Positions 17,225 through 26,331 are shown, numbered from the stretch's first letter. The stretch is 64,000 nucleotides of DNA from CAZTNW01 sp964614945 (GCA_964614945.1 CAZTNW010000003.1:208141-272140); one strand, 5' to 3'. The notes: a model not told the origin generated them from the letters alone. Translations and numbers: made by a program.

Positions 17225-17703
17225 TGCTTGTATCCAAAGCGGCGGAGCAGCTCTCTCCTCTCGGCAATTTCCCGCTCGCCTTCGACTCCCCGGCTTTTCT
17301 GACCGTCAATGACGCCGAGAACGCCGCGGCCATCCTCGTTTTCCGCCAGGATAACGGTCACTTGATTCGCGGTGGCGCAATAGATCTGACAGACCTCGGG
17401 TACCATTTTTACGGCATTGAGCACATTGATGGGGTAGGAATCCTTCAGGAATACAATAAAGGTGTGGCCAGCCGAGATTTGTAAGGCATTTTTCCTGGCT
17501 AACTCTATCAGATCTGGATCGTTGCCGGTCCAGCGAACGAGGCAGAGGCCTGAAGACTCACAGAAAGCCAGGCCGAATCTGATCCCCGGCGAGGAGCAAA
17601 TCAGGGCTTCGTAGAGATCCTCCACGGTCTTGATGAAATGGGATTGGCCGAAAATCAGGTTAAGTCCTTGAGGGTTTTCCAAATTTAGAGCCTTTATTTC
17701 CAT
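17221..17703 (-). CDS. Adenosine-specific kinase family protein (DUF355)
   Basis: 160 residues, matching the length of this compact alpha-beta family known mostly from archaea and anaerobic bacteria. Characteristic segments are FGLAFCESSG near residue 43, SAGHTFIVF near residue 77 and the C-terminal GVLGVIDGQ. The family name rests on nucleotide binding seen in an archaeal structure; biochemical function is poorly established. ATG 17703 follows GGAGGAAAAAAG. Confidence 0.85.
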   Translation of the reverse strand: MEIKALNLENPQGLNLIFGQSHFIKTVEDLYEALICSSPGIRFGLAFCESSGLCLVRWTGNDPDLIELARKNALQISAGHTFIVFLKDSYPINVLNAVKMVPEVCQIYCATANQVTVILAENEDGRGVLGVIDGQKSRGVEGEREIAERRELLRRFGYKQ

Positions 17704-18076
17704 GACTTTTTTCCTCCGAAATTCTCGCGTGCTTCTTACATTTTAGGGGATTTAGGCGCAGATGGGGAGGGAGCAGGAGAGATCTGCCCGCCGCCGCCGG
17801 TTTCCCGGCAAGATGATTGACTGCCATAGTGCATAGGGCTATGATTGCCGCGGGTTTTTACCTAATCACGAAGTGCAGGGGGGTGAAGTTGAGAAGTTGA
17901 TCTGGCAGACATTGTTCTCCGGGGCCAGAGAGCTGGTTTTCCAGAACCGACAGTTGGTGGACCAGGTTATGGTCAGGCCCTTCCCTCTGAATGGTGCAGC
18001 TGTGCCGAGGTGATGTCGATAAAATGGGGTCGCTGCAGGGCGTATTGACTGCGGTTCTCGAAGAACCTGGAGGGAA
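17704..18076. other. Intergenic region with no recognisable feature
   Basis: About 370 bases between two divergent genes. I saw only a small imperfect hairpin (CATAG...CTATG near 17830) and no convincing promoter, RNA or coding frame. The last bases hold the ribosome-binding site of the CPBP gene. Confidence 0.4.
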
Positions 18077-19144
18077 ATGACCAGCAATCTCCCGCAGCCA
18101 AAGGGCGCATTCCCCTGGCGAGAAGCATCAGGCATCCTGGTGGCGGTTTTCTTCCTGGCTGGGCTGCTCGTGCTCGAAGCACGAGTCCTTGCCTTTTCCC
18201 TCAACTTCTACCTCTCCTATCTTCTGCTGGGCTTCATCATCTTAGCGATCTCACTCGAGCCGCCGGCACCTGCATGGCGGCGGCCTTTTTCTTACGGCGA
18301 AGGACTGCTCCTATTCGCGATCATCATGTCTATCCGCCTTCCCTCCTATGCTTCCATGGGCATGCTGCTGGAAAAGGTGCCCACGATCCTACTGGTCCTC
18401 TTATGGTCTTTCTACCTCCGGGGTTGGAAAGCGGGGGATCTCGGATTGAGCCTTCGCAAATTCTGGAAACAGGTGTTGCAGGGAGCAGGATTCGCCCTGC
18501 TCTATTGGCTCCTCTATCATGCCACCATCGGCCTTTACACGGCCTTCGACCGGGGCATTTCTTCGCTCGGGTTCGAGTTTATCCCCGATGTCTCAGTCTA
18601 TTCTCTATTCTCTCACCCCTTACTCTCCGCCTTTTTCCTCTTCCTCTTTTCCAATTTTGCGGAAGAGCTCTACTTCAGAGGTTTCCTCCTGAAAGAAGCG
18701 CATGCGGCGCGAGGCTGCCGCTTCTGGAGGCTTCTCCTCTTCCAGAGCCTCCTTTTTGGCTTCTACCACATAAACTACGGCCTCTTTCCACAAAATGGAG
18801 GAGGGGCGGACTTGCCCTTTCTCTTCTGGTACCTAGCCTGGACAGGCCTTTTCGGTGTGGCATTCGGCTTTGCTTTCCTGGTCACGCGCAGCCTGGTCGC
18901 CAATGCCATCTTCCATGTCCTGGCCAACATGATGCAAAGCTTCTGGATCGTGGTTTTCATCCCAACCGAGCTCCGGGGGCAGACTCCGTTCGAATACAGA
19001 GACACCATCCTGCTGACCGCTCTTTTAATTAATGCCGTGCTCTTCGCGCTTATTTCGTGGGCGATCTGGTATCTAAAAGAAAGCGGATCTCGGGCTGAAG
19101 GATCTTCTTCCTACCGAAAGAAGATCTCAACCCCCTGGCAATAA
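18077..19144 (+). CDS. CPBP family intramembrane glutamic endopeptidase
   Basis: 355 residues with about eight transmembrane segments. The CPBP/Abi catalytic motifs are visible: EELYFRGFLL near residue 196, FGFYHINYG near residue 226, and a later helix with NAIFH near residue 276 supplying the second histidine. These membrane proteases process prenylated or peptide substrates in the bilayer; no bacteriocin or other substrate gene is adjacent. ATG 18077 follows GGAGGGAA closely. It overlaps the convergent MFS gene by 18 bases. Confidence 0.85.
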   Translation: MTSNLPQPKGAFPWREASGILVAVFFLAGLLVLEARVLAFSLNFYLSYLLLGFIILAISLEPPAPAWRRPFSYGEGLLLFAIIMSIRLPSYASMGMLLEKVPTILLVLLWSFYLRGWKAGDLGLSLRKFWKQVLQGAGFALLYWLLYHATIGLYTAFDRGISSLGFEFIPDVSVYSLFSHPLLSAFFLFLFSNFAEELYFRGFLLKEAHAARGCRFWRLLLFQSLLFGFYHINYGLFPQNGGGADLPFLFWYLAWTGLFGVAFGFAFLVTRSLVANAIFHVLANMMQSFWIVVFIPTELRGQTPFEYRDTILLTALLINAVLFALISWAIWYLKESGSRAEGSSSYRKKISTPWQ

Positions 19145-20527
19145 TCTCTCGATTTTCCCCCGCACGTTGCCACGGGCCAGAGAGGCAAAGGTGCCCAAAA
19201 GGGAAAGAAGAGCAAACAGGAGAAAGGCCACGCGGGAGCTGAGAAGGAAATCTGACCTCGAAGCGTAACTGATCCTCTCACTGCCGAGAAAAATGGAAAA
19301 GAGTAAGGTGATCAGGGCCATACTTATCGTCTGACCGACAAGTCGCATGGTGCTCAAGATGGAGGAGGCCACCCCGTAATGGCTCAAGGGAACTGAGCCC
19401 ATCACGGCATTGGTGTTGGGAGCGGAAAAAAATGCCAGGCCGACCCCCAGGAGGATCAGGTTCATGATCACCAACCACAAGGGCGTTCCGGGGCTTAGAA
19501 ATGCGAAGATCACGAGGGCCACAGTAGCTAAAGCCATGCCCGTAGAGGCCACGATCCTTGGCTCCAGGCGGTCGGATAATCTGCCAGCGAAAGGAGAGAA
19601 TATGGATTGAAAGAGCGGCTGCGAGAGGAGAATAAGCCCGGCGGTTTGCGGGTTCATTCCCCTTGTCGCCTGCAGATAGAACGAGAGAAGGACTCCGACA
19701 GAAAAGGTGGCGCTGTAATTGATCAGCGCTGCCCAGTTGGAATAAGTGAAAACAGGGTTTCGGCGAAAGAGGCGCAGCTCAATCAGCGGGTAGCGTACCC
19801 CCTTTTCTATAAGGATAAAGACAACCAGGACGATGAGGCCGACGAGGAGGGGAAGCAGGGAGATAGGATCTTTCGCGCTGGAAAAGCCATACATCAGGAG
19901 GGCAACGGCCGCACAATAGAGAAGGGTTCCCTTCCAGTCGAGCCGCTCACCCGAGGAATCGACCCATTCCTCTTTCAATCTGAAAATCGTGACAAAAATG
20001 ACAATCATCCCCACAAGAACATTGAAGAAAAAGATGGAACGCCAGCTCAACTGGTTCGTGAGAAACCCTCCCAGCACCGGCCCGAGCGAGAGGCCGAGAT
20101 ATACGGCCGCGGCATTCAAACCCAAAACCCGACCCCTCTCCCCTGGAGGATAAGCCGAGGTAAGTATGGCAATGCTCGTGCTGAATATCATCGCCCCTCC
20201 AACTCCCTGCAGAGCCCGAACAATAAGCAAGGAAGAAATGTTAAAGGAAACAGCGCAGAGAAGTGAGGAAAGGGTATAGAGCAGGACGCCGATAAGGAAC
20301 ACCCTCTTTCGACCGTAAATATCTGCCAGGCGGCCGAAGGGTAGAACAAACATCGCCGAGGTGAGGAGAAAGATGGTTGGAATCCAATTAGCGAGGAAGG
20401 CGGAAATCTTAAACTCTACGCTCAAAGAGGGCAGCGCAAGGTTGATGGAGGAACTCATGAAGGGAGTGAGAAAAGAGGCGAGGACGGACACGAGCAGGGC
20501 CGACTTTCGCACTGAGATGTCAGTCAT
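19127..20527 (-). CDS. MFS transporter, DHA2 (EmrB/QacA)-like
   Basis: 466 residues with about 14 hydrophobic helices. Major facilitator motif A appears as GRLADIYGRKRVF near residue 65, and motif C-like glycine and proline positions (LGLSLGPVLGGFL near residue 142) indicate a drug:proton antiporter type. The substrate is unknown. Its start overlaps the stop of the fucose-isomerase-like gene by four bases, so the pair is translationally coupled; a sugar or sugar-like substrate is therefore also conceivable. Confidence 0.88.
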   Translation of the reverse strand: MTDISVRKSALLVSVLASFLTPFMSSSINLALPSLSVEFKISAFLANWIPTIFLLTSAMFVLPFGRLADIYGRKRVFLIGVLLYTLSSLLCAVSFNISSLLIVRALQGVGGAMIFSTSIAILTSAYPPGERGRVLGLNAAAVYLGLSLGPVLGGFLTNQLSWRSIFFFNVLVGMIVIFVTIFRLKEEWVDSSGERLDWKGTLLYCAAVALLMYGFSSAKDPISLLPLLVGLIVLVVFILIEKGVRYPLIELRLFRRNPVFTYSNWAALINYSATFSVGVLLSFYLQATRGMNPQTAGLILLSQPLFQSIFSPFAGRLSDRLEPRIVASTGMALATVALVIFAFLSPGTPLWLVIMNLILLGVGLAFFSAPNTNAVMGSVPLSHYGVASSILSTMRLVGQTISMALITLLFSIFLGSERISYASRSDFLLSSRVAFLLFALLSLLGTFASLARGNVRGKIERLLPGG

Positions 20528-21771
20528 TCCCGCCCTGAGATTCTCCTAAGGCCGAGGAGGGACAGCAACTCCTCAAGGGGAGGGATTAAATCCCCCGGAG
20601 CGAGGAGCAGGTGATTAGCCAGGGGTAACCGCTTGATATCTTCAGCTTCTTCCAGCTGAAGGAGAGCCTGGGTACGGCAGAGGTGCTCACTTACCTCCCG
20701 GCGAATGAGATGAGCCAGAGCGAAGAAAATCCCCTTCAGGTCAGGGGAGATTTTGGCCAGGGTATAGAGACCGGGAGGGAGGTGTCCCTCCAGAGCCACG
20801 CTCTTCCCGGACTCAAAGTGCGGTCGGAGAACAAGCCGGTCGACCAGGCGAGTGGCAACGGTGCAGTGGGCAAGAAGGATCTGCCCGTGTTCGACCCAGG
20901 ACGGATTTCCCATGAAGACCACCTGGTCGGATACCAGGGAGAGAAGATGCATCGTAAGCAGAGAGAGCAGATCTCCCTCACAGGCGGCGGTGATCCCCAG
21001 GTCATTTAGAAGGGAAAGAGCCAGGCAGCCGGAAACCCCTCTTTCCTCGAGAAGCTCGAAACAGGAGAGTGCCAGACCGTCGATGCCGGCTTCCCGCGCA
21101 AAAGATAGGAGGGAGGAAGCGAAGTTCAGAGCAGGGGGAAGGTCTTCCGCCTCTACTCCTCGTCGGGGAACGGCGAGCCAGTCTAATCTTTCCTCCAGCC
21201 ACTCCGGCGGAAGAAGAGCCCTGATCTTCTTCAAGTCCAGCTCCAGGATCTCCATCCCCCATCTTCTCCCGGCCTGATCGGGCGTCAGGCGACTTCCTAC
21301 GAGCCAGGGCGCTGGAGAACCAATCACGGCGAGGCGAGAGTGCACAAAGCGTCGATACGTTCGCCAGGCCTTAAAGCGTCGGGGAAGGGCCTGCTTCAGC
21401 TCCTCGAGACTGTAAATTCTCACTGATTTTCCGCGTGCAGCAAGAAAGGTGCGTAGTTCTAAAGCTGCGGGCAAAGAATTCATGGATGGGTGAACGAGCA
21501 GAAGGTATTCCTCTGCCTCATAACTTGCCCCGATAAATTCAGTCCCTCCTGTCATCAGAAAGAGCACTGCCAGGGGAGCTGGAGGGGGAAGCTGGAGGGG
21601 CTCCATAAGAATGGCGAAAGAACGCAAAAAATTAAAATGCTCCTCGGAGAGGGAGGATTCAGTTCTATCCCAAACTCTCTCCACGGAGGTCGGGTCATGC
21701 AGCGGTGAGGCCAGGGGGATCAAAGGGACCAGAAATTCCTCCTCCGGCCAGCTGTGGGATTCTCGGGTCAA
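20524..21771 (-). CDS. L-fucose isomerase-like protein
   Basis: 415 residues. The C-terminal half carries the pattern of the L-fucose/arabinose isomerase superfamily: LNDLGITAACEGDL near residue 263, a VFMGNPSW segment, and LLAHCTVATRLV near residue 305, where glutamate, asparagine and histidine would bind the metal. The N-terminal half is diverged. The TTG start at 21771 follows GAGGAGATAGAGA. Members are often of unknown substrate. The coupled MFS gene suggests transport and isomerisation of the same compound; this is inference. Confidence 0.7.
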   Translation of the reverse strand: MTRESHSWPEEEFLVPLIPLASPLHDPTSVERVWDRTESSLSEEHFNFLRSFAILMEPLQLPPPAPLAVLFLMTGGTEFIGASYEAEEYLLLVHPSMNSLPAALELRTFLAARGKSVRIYSLEELKQALPRRFKAWRTYRRFVHSRLAVIGSPAPWLVGSRLTPDQAGRRWGMEILELDLKKIRALLPPEWLEERLDWLAVPRRGVEAEDLPPALNFASSLLSFAREAGIDGLALSCFELLEERGVSGCLALSLLNDLGITAACEGDLLSLLTMHLLSLVSDQVVFMGNPSWVEHGQILLAHCTVATRLVDRLVLRPHFESGKSVALEGHLPPGLYTLAKISPDLKGIFFALAHLIRREVSEHLCRTQALLQLEEAEDIKRLPLANHLLLAPGDLIPPLEELLSLLGLRRISGRE

Positions 21772-21843
21772 TCTCTATCTCCTCGCGCCCCATTGTACCG
21801 GATCGAGCTATCTGGCACAAAAATCGCCAAACTTGACAAAAAT

Positions 21844-21871
21844 TTGATAGAAAAGCCCCATCAGCTATGAT
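21844..21871 (+). promoter_or_regulatory. Candidate promoter of membrane protein gene
   Basis: TTGATA at 21844-21849 and TATGAT at 21866-21871, 16 bases apart, lie 29 bases before ATG 21901. A TTGACA at 21833 lies at a spacing that does not fit this -10. Confidence 0.4.
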
Positions 21872-21900
21872 CAAATAGAGTGAAAGGAGGGAACAGGAAA

Positions 21901-22704
21901 ATGAGGGTTCGTTTTCAGTTCAGCCTTGTCTGGGCGCTGATCATCATCTTGATCGGTGTTCTCCTTCTTCTGGAGAACACTGGGGTGATCTCAGGGATGT
22001 CCGCGCCATTCATTATTTTCGGCGCTCTCTTTCTTTTCTTCCTCGGTCTGTATTTCTCCGGCGGTCGCTCTTGGGGACTTTTAGTGCCAACCTTTGTCTT
22101 TTTAGGGCTAATGCTGCTCGTTTTCCTGGACAATCAATCTGGTATCCCCTCTCAGGTTGGAGCAGGGGCGTTACTTTTTTGCATCGGCGTCCCCTTCTTG
22201 CTGGCTTTTCTCATTGGGGGTTCTTCTCAGTGGTGGGGACTGATACCTGGAGGCATCCTGGCTTTTGTGGGGCTGGCCGTTGCCCTCTCCGCTTACGTAG
22301 AGGAGAGCTTCGTCCCCGCTATCATCCTCTGGGGACTCGGTCTCTCCTTCCTTCTCGTGTTTCTCGCTCAAAGACAAAATTGGTGGGTTCTGATACCGGG
22401 GGGAACTCTGATCACGATCGGCTTTTTACCTCCTATGGTGAACTACTGGGGGCTTTCCTCCACGGGCTGGGTGGGCGGCGCCCTGTGCGCGGGCTTAGCA
22501 GTCACCTTCGGCCTTGTTTATCTCGCCAATTACCGCTTCGAGACTCACTGGGCCCTTTACCCGTTCGGGTTCTTCCTTTTCGTGGCGGTCTGTTTCTTCA
22601 TTTTCGGCGAGTTAGCGGCTCGCTGGTGGCCGGTAATCCTGATCCTGATCGGTCTATATCTCCTCCTGAGAGCAATTATAAGGAGCAAGGCTCATCAAGC
22701 CTAA
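21901..22704 (+). CDS. Polytopic membrane protein, unknown function
   Basis: 267 residues, about eight transmembrane helices with little between them. The repeated pattern of a helix followed by GG-P or LIPGG-type turns (LIPGGILAFVGLAV, LIPGGTLITIGFL) and the N-terminal FSLVWALIIILIGVLLLLEN resemble LiaF/DUF5668-type membrane domains. No enzymatic residue stands out. ATG 21901 is preferred over the GTG at 21880, which is itself part of the ribosome-binding region AAAGGAGGG. Confidence 0.7.
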   Translation: MRVRFQFSLVWALIIILIGVLLLLENTGVISGMSAPFIIFGALFLFFLGLYFSGGRSWGLLVPTFVFLGLMLLVFLDNQSGIPSQVGAGALLFCIGVPFLLAFLIGGSSQWWGLIPGGILAFVGLAVALSAYVEESFVPAIILWGLGLSFLLVFLAQRQNWWVLIPGGTLITIGFLPPMVNYWGLSSTGWVGGALCAGLAVTFGLVYLANYRFETHWALYPFGFFLFVAVCFFIFGELAARWWPVILILIGLYLLLRAIIRSKAHQA

Positions 22705-23215
22705 AGAAAACCTGATCCTGATCACCGGCTTACCCGGATGCGGAAAAACCACCCTCGTCAAACGTATATTCGAACGGCACTCCTTTCTCTGCGGCTTCTG
22801 GACCGAGGAAATCAGAAAGGACGGATCGAGGAGAGGATTCCAGATCGTCACCACCTGGGGAGATCGGCAGGTCCTCGCCCTGAGGGATCTGCCCCTCACT
22901 CTGTCCCCTTGGGTCCTACAGTGTTTTCCTGGAAGGACTCGAGCGGATCTCCTCTCTTCTCAGGGCAAAGATGGGAAGGGAAAGCTTCCTGCTCGATGAG
23001 ATCGGAAAGATGGAATACATATCCCCTCCTTCCGCAGACTCATCAAGATCATCATCACGCAAAATGGCTGCAATCTCCTGGCTACAATTCCTCTTAAAGA
23101 TTTTCAACCGGGCATCTCCCTTTTCAAACAAACAGCTACAGTGGTCACGCTCGAGCGGAAAAACTTCGATAGGATTTACCTCGAAATCGATGAGAAGGTA
23201 GGGAAGTGGCGCTGA
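22694..23215 (+). pseudogene. Broken THEP1-type nucleoside triphosphatase
   Basis: The frame beginning near 22694 encodes a Walker A motif, ITGLPGCGKTTLVKR, then GFWTEEIR and GFQIVT, all hallmarks of the THEP1/NTPase family. Around 22905-22925 homology shifts to another frame, which carries LLDEIGKMEY (Walker B). Near 23030 it shifts back to the first frame (FRRLIKIIITQ through RKNFDRIYLEID to TGA 23215). The two shifts compensate, and the segment between Walker A and B is shorter than usual. The expected start codon reads ATC, ten bases after AAGGAG. Either a true pseudogene or assembly errors. Confidence 0.8.
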
Positions 23216-23306
23216 GTCACCGATCGATAAAACCAAGATCAGCTGGAGCTAAGGCGGCCCTTCTAAGAAGAAAGCCCTCTCAGCTCCATTCATGGCCCAG
23301 GGTTTA

Positions 23307-23885
23307 TCAAAAATGGACCCGGTTCATGATCACCCTGTTTCCCCCAGGGACAAATTCGACCCCCTCCTGTTCCAGCAGTGCTCTTTTCATATTCAACCCC
23401 CCTTGATAACCCCCCAGGCTACCATCTGCTTGAATAGCACGATGGCAGGGAATCACGATGGGGAAAGGGTTGCGAGCCAGAGCGTTTCCTGCTGCCCGCG
23501 CTCCCCGTGGCACCCCTATCCAATGAGCGATCCGGCCATAAGTAGTCACCCAGCCGCGGGGAACAGAGAATTCAGCGAGGAGGACCTTCCTTTGAAAGCT
23601 CGGGCAGCGATCGAGTTCCAGCATCTCCAGCCTGAATGACACTTCCTTTCCTTCAAGGAAATTCTGGATGTCCACACAAAGTGATAGAATGTGCGGATGC
23701 CTGCCGGCTTTACTTTCTGGGAACAGGGAAAATATTGACTGCTCGAGCGTATTCCGTTCTCCTGGCAGATAGATCTGTTGCACACTGAGGCCTCCCGCTC
23801 GCTCTTTCCAGACGAGGGAAAAAAGACCAAAATGAGTATCGAAAAAGGCATGAAAATATCGTCCCAATCCAGAACTGGTCGCCAT
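23307..23885 (-). CDS. ogt: Methylated-DNA–protein-cysteine methyltransferase
   Basis: About 192 residues: a diverged N-terminal ribonuclease-H-like domain and the C-terminal MGMT domain with the active site IPCHRAI near residue 145, the helix-turn-helix arginine segment NALARNPF, and GGYQGGLNMK. The cysteine accepts alkyl groups from O6-alkylguanine in one suicidal turnover. ATG 23885, with AAGGGG upstream, is preferred to the TTG at 23906. It follows the MutM-like gene directly, forming a DNA-repair cluster. Confidence 0.88.
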   Translation of the reverse strand: MATSSGLGRYFHAFFDTHFGLFSLVWKERAGGLSVQQIYLPGERNTLEQSIFSLFPESKAGRHPHILSLCVDIQNFLEGKEVSFRLEMLELDRCPSFQRKVLLAEFSVPRGWVTTYGRIAHWIGVPRGARAAGNALARNPFPIVIPCHRAIQADGSLGGYQGGLNMKRALLEQEGVEFVPGGNRVIMNRVHF

Positions 23886-23907
23886 TTGGATCCCCTTGAC
23901 TGACAAA

Positions 23908-24720
23908 CTATTTCTGACAATCAGGACAGAAAAAAGACTTGGTGCCGGCTACCCGGAGCTGTTCAATGAGGGAACCGCATTCAGGACAGGGCTCTCCCGT
24001 CCTGTATCCCACAAGAAAGCGGGAGAAGCGTCCCGGTTGATTGTAGAGATCGCGCTCATAAGGTATACCGCCTAATTCCGCAGCCTGTGCCAAAGTTTCT
24101 CGGATAACCTGGAATAGCTTGTATTTTTCCTCTTCTCTCATGCTCTCTATTTTGCGGGCGGGATGGAGCTTAGCCAGGAAGAGAATTTCCTGCACATAGA
24201 CGTTTCCGATACCGGCGATGTTACTCTGATTCACCAGGAAGGCCTTCACGCTTCCTCGTTTTTTAGCCAGAAGGCGGGCAAAATTTTCATAGGTGTACTC
24301 CGCCGGATCGAGAGGCGAGAGGCCCAATGAAGCTGTCATCTTGTGTTTTCCCAGTTCAGAATCACCTGCCAGGTGAGCGTAGCCAAACCACCAGAAGTTG
24401 ATCGTCAGAAAGGCCTTCTCGTCCAGTCCGAATTTCAGGCGATATTTACCGGGAATCGTTTCCGGATGATTGTGGTAAAGGACCTCTCCTCCCATTCCCA
24501 AGCTCAGCAGAAAGTGAGTTCCCGGGTTCAAATCAGCCAAGATCCACTTTCCTTTCGATCTGACGTCGCCGAAGATTTTTCCTGAAACCTCGCTCAAGAA
24601 ATCCTTCAGCGGTAGGTTCAGGCATTTTTCCTGCCGGACCTCTACTGTGGTGATCACCCTTCCTTTCAGTTTTCTATCCATCTGTTCTGCAAGGTGATAA
24701 ATTTCAGGCAGTTCTGGCAT
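23908..24720 (-). CDS. MutM/Nei family DNA glycosylase-like protein
   Basis: 270 residues. The N-terminus MPELPEI gives the catalytic P2/E3 pair of formamidopyrimidine-DNA glycosylases. Residues around NQSNIAGIGNVYVQEIL near 173 form the helix-two-turn-helix, and a CxxC...CxxC zinc finger ends the protein. The arginine normally five positions before the third zinc cysteine appears replaced by threonine, so lesion preference may differ from Fpg. It excises oxidised bases and nicks the strand. The next gene (ogt) lies downstream with no appreciable gap. Confidence 0.85.
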   Translation of the reverse strand: MPELPEIYHLAEQMDRKLKGRVITTVEVRQEKCLNLPLKDFLSEVSGKIFGDVRSKGKWILADLNPGTHFLLSLGMGGEVLYHNHPETIPGKYRLKFGLDEKAFLTINFWWFGYAHLAGDSELGKHKMTASLGLSPLDPAEYTYENFARLLAKKRGSVKAFLVNQSNIAGIGNVYVQEILFLAKLHPARKIESMREEEKYKLFQVIRETLAQAAELGGIPYERDLYNQPGRFSRFLVGYRTGEPCPECGSLIEQLRVAGTKSFFCPDCQK

Positions 24721-24753
24721 GAGCGCCTCCTTTACGTCGATTTAAACTTTACC

Positions 24754-25077
24754 TCATTTCAGCCCCGGTCCCTCCCAGAGATGCTGGTTCATGTCGATCG
24801 ACCCGTCCAGCCGGAAATGAACTCCTTCTTCCTCAAGCCTCCGTCTCTGCTCTCCCGGGCCGAAAACAGAATCCGGTGGGAGCTCACCGCTACTCTTTAC
24901 AACGCGGTGGCAGGGCAAATGGAACTCCTCGGGAGTGCTTCTCATCGCCCAACCGACAGTGCGGGCGGCATGAGGAGTCCCCAGGAGCGCCGCAATCTGG
25001 CCGTAAGTTGATACCTTTCCCCTGGGGATCTGGCCCACAAGTTCGTAAACCCTTTTGAAAAAACTCGCTTGTGCCAT
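24754..25077 (-). CDS. MGMT-domain alkyltransferase, single-domain
   Basis: 107 residues: only the C-terminal DNA-binding and active-site domain of the O6-alkylguanine methyltransferase family. The active site reads LPCHRVV near residue 56, so the acceptor cysteine is retained, unlike alkyltransferase-like (Atl) proteins that have tryptophan there. QIPRGKVSTYGQIAALLG is the helix-turn-helix. It may be a minimal methyltransferase or lesion-recognition protein. Upstream of the glycosylase gene in the same direction. Confidence 0.85.
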   Translation of the reverse strand: MAQASFFKRVYELVGQIPRGKVSTYGQIAALLGTPHAARTVGWAMRSTPEEFHLPCHRVVKSSGELPPDSVFGPGEQRRRLEEEGVHFRLDGSIDMNQHLWEGPGLK

Positions 25078-25089
25078 AGCTTTTCTCCT

Positions 25090-25953
25090 CTAACTCTCCA
25101 GGCCCAGCTCTTTCCTGATGATATCGATATTGCGCAAATGCTCTATTTTTAAAGAAGAAGGGTAGTGCAGCTCATCCAGCAATCCCTCGGCGCGCATGAG
25201 GTCCCCGCAGAGGAGGGTCTCTTTAATTAGGGCGAGGTAACGGGCATCATTCACTGCCCTGCGCTTCATCTCCTCTGGTTCAAAAGTGACACGCCCGTGG
25301 CCGGGGATGAGGGCTCGCACTGAATGCTGAACCAGAAGCCTGGCTGCCTTCTCAATGGTTCGTTGGTACTCACCCAAGGAAAAATAGATGAAAGGGAATT
25401 CGATGTCGGAGAGGTAATCCCCTGCGATCAATACACCCAGCGGCGAAATGAGGGTGAACAAGCCGTCATTTGTGTGCCCGCGTGCCTGGAAGAAGAGCAA
25501 CTTGGTCGTCCCTTTCCGCATAAGCCGCTCATCTTCGATCGCGATGTCGAGCTCAGGGTAAACTGGAGGGGAGGCGCGGGCAATTCCTTGGGTTCGATCG
25601 AATTCCTTCAACTCCTCGAGAATCTGTTCCATGTCCTGCTTCTTCATGTTGGCACTCCCCACCTGAATAGCCCCAGGGAAGAGGGAGGCGCCGGCGATGT
25701 GATCCCAGTCCGAATGGGTAAATACCAGGAAGAGAGGACGCTCTTTTCTTCTTTCATCGATCCAGCGGCGGATGGCCTTGATCTCCGAAGGAAGATAGCC
25801 TGGATCAACCAACAGCAGCAAATCTGGGGTCTCTACGGCCGTGGAGTTCATCTGAAATATGCGGCTCTGAAAAACCGTCAATCCCTCCAGGCATTGCAGC
25901 CCGGATGAAGCGATCTCTTTGTCCTCAAATTGCTGGAACAGATTTACCCTCAC
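25090..25953 (-). CDS. Metallo-beta-lactamase-fold hydrolase
   Basis: 287 residues. The binuclear metal motif is present as THSDWDHIAG near residue 79 (HxxxDH), with further ligands at ARGHTNDG near residue 157, AGDYLSD, and PGHGRVT near residue 217. The family covers hydrolases of thioesters, lactones and phosphodiesters; the natural substrate is unknown. GTG start at 25953. Same strand and only 12 bases upstream of the MGMT gene, so possibly co-transcribed. Confidence 0.85.
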   Translation of the reverse strand: MRVNLFQQFEDKEIASSGLQCLEGLTVFQSRIFQMNSTAVETPDLLLLVDPGYLPSEIKAIRRWIDERRKERPLFLVFTHSDWDHIAGASLFPGAIQVGSANMKKQDMEQILEELKEFDRTQGIARASPPVYPELDIAIEDERLMRKGTTKLLFFQARGHTNDGLFTLISPLGVLIAGDYLSDIEFPFIYFSLGEYQRTIEKAARLLVQHSVRALIPGHGRVTFEPEEMKRRAVNDARYLALIKETLLCGDLMRAEGLLDELHYPSSLKIEHLRNIDIIRKELGLES

Positions 25954-26070
25954 CGCTCTATGAATTAGATCGTGCGGCGCGCTGATCCGTTCAGGAAACT
26001 TCTGCCAATTGCCGAAAAAAGCGGCCAGCGGTAGATTTGAGCAGACTCAAAGAAAAGGGGTGAAAAAATC

Positions 26071-26331
26071 ATGTCATGGAATTGGGATCCATTGCTGATC
26101 GTCAATCTCTGCCTCTGCCTCATCATCCTCTTGATCGGAGTCCTCCGGTTTTCGCGGAGATGGGCTTTCCCGCTTCTCATCGGTCTGGCTTTCGGCCTCT
26201 TCGCCATTACCCACCTCTTCTCCATCATGGGACTTTCCTCAAGCTGGGAAACCCTGTTGATCGTCCTCAGGGTCTTGGCCTACCTCTTGGTGATCGGAGG
26301 GCTGATTGTAGCTCAGCCTGTAAGGCGCTGA
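26071..26331 (+). CDS. Small three-helix membrane protein
   Basis: 86 residues with three hydrophobic stretches (about 8-24, 31-50 and 58-80). No known family motif. ATG 26071 follows AGGGGTGAAAAAATC, a plausible ribosome-binding site, and hydrophobic periodicity supports translation. Flanked by unrelated genes; function unknown. Confidence 0.6.
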   Translation: MSWNWDPLLIVNLCLCLIILLIGVLRFSRRWAFPLLIGLAFGLFAITHLFSIMGLSSSWETLLIVLRVLAYLLVIGGLIVAQPVRR

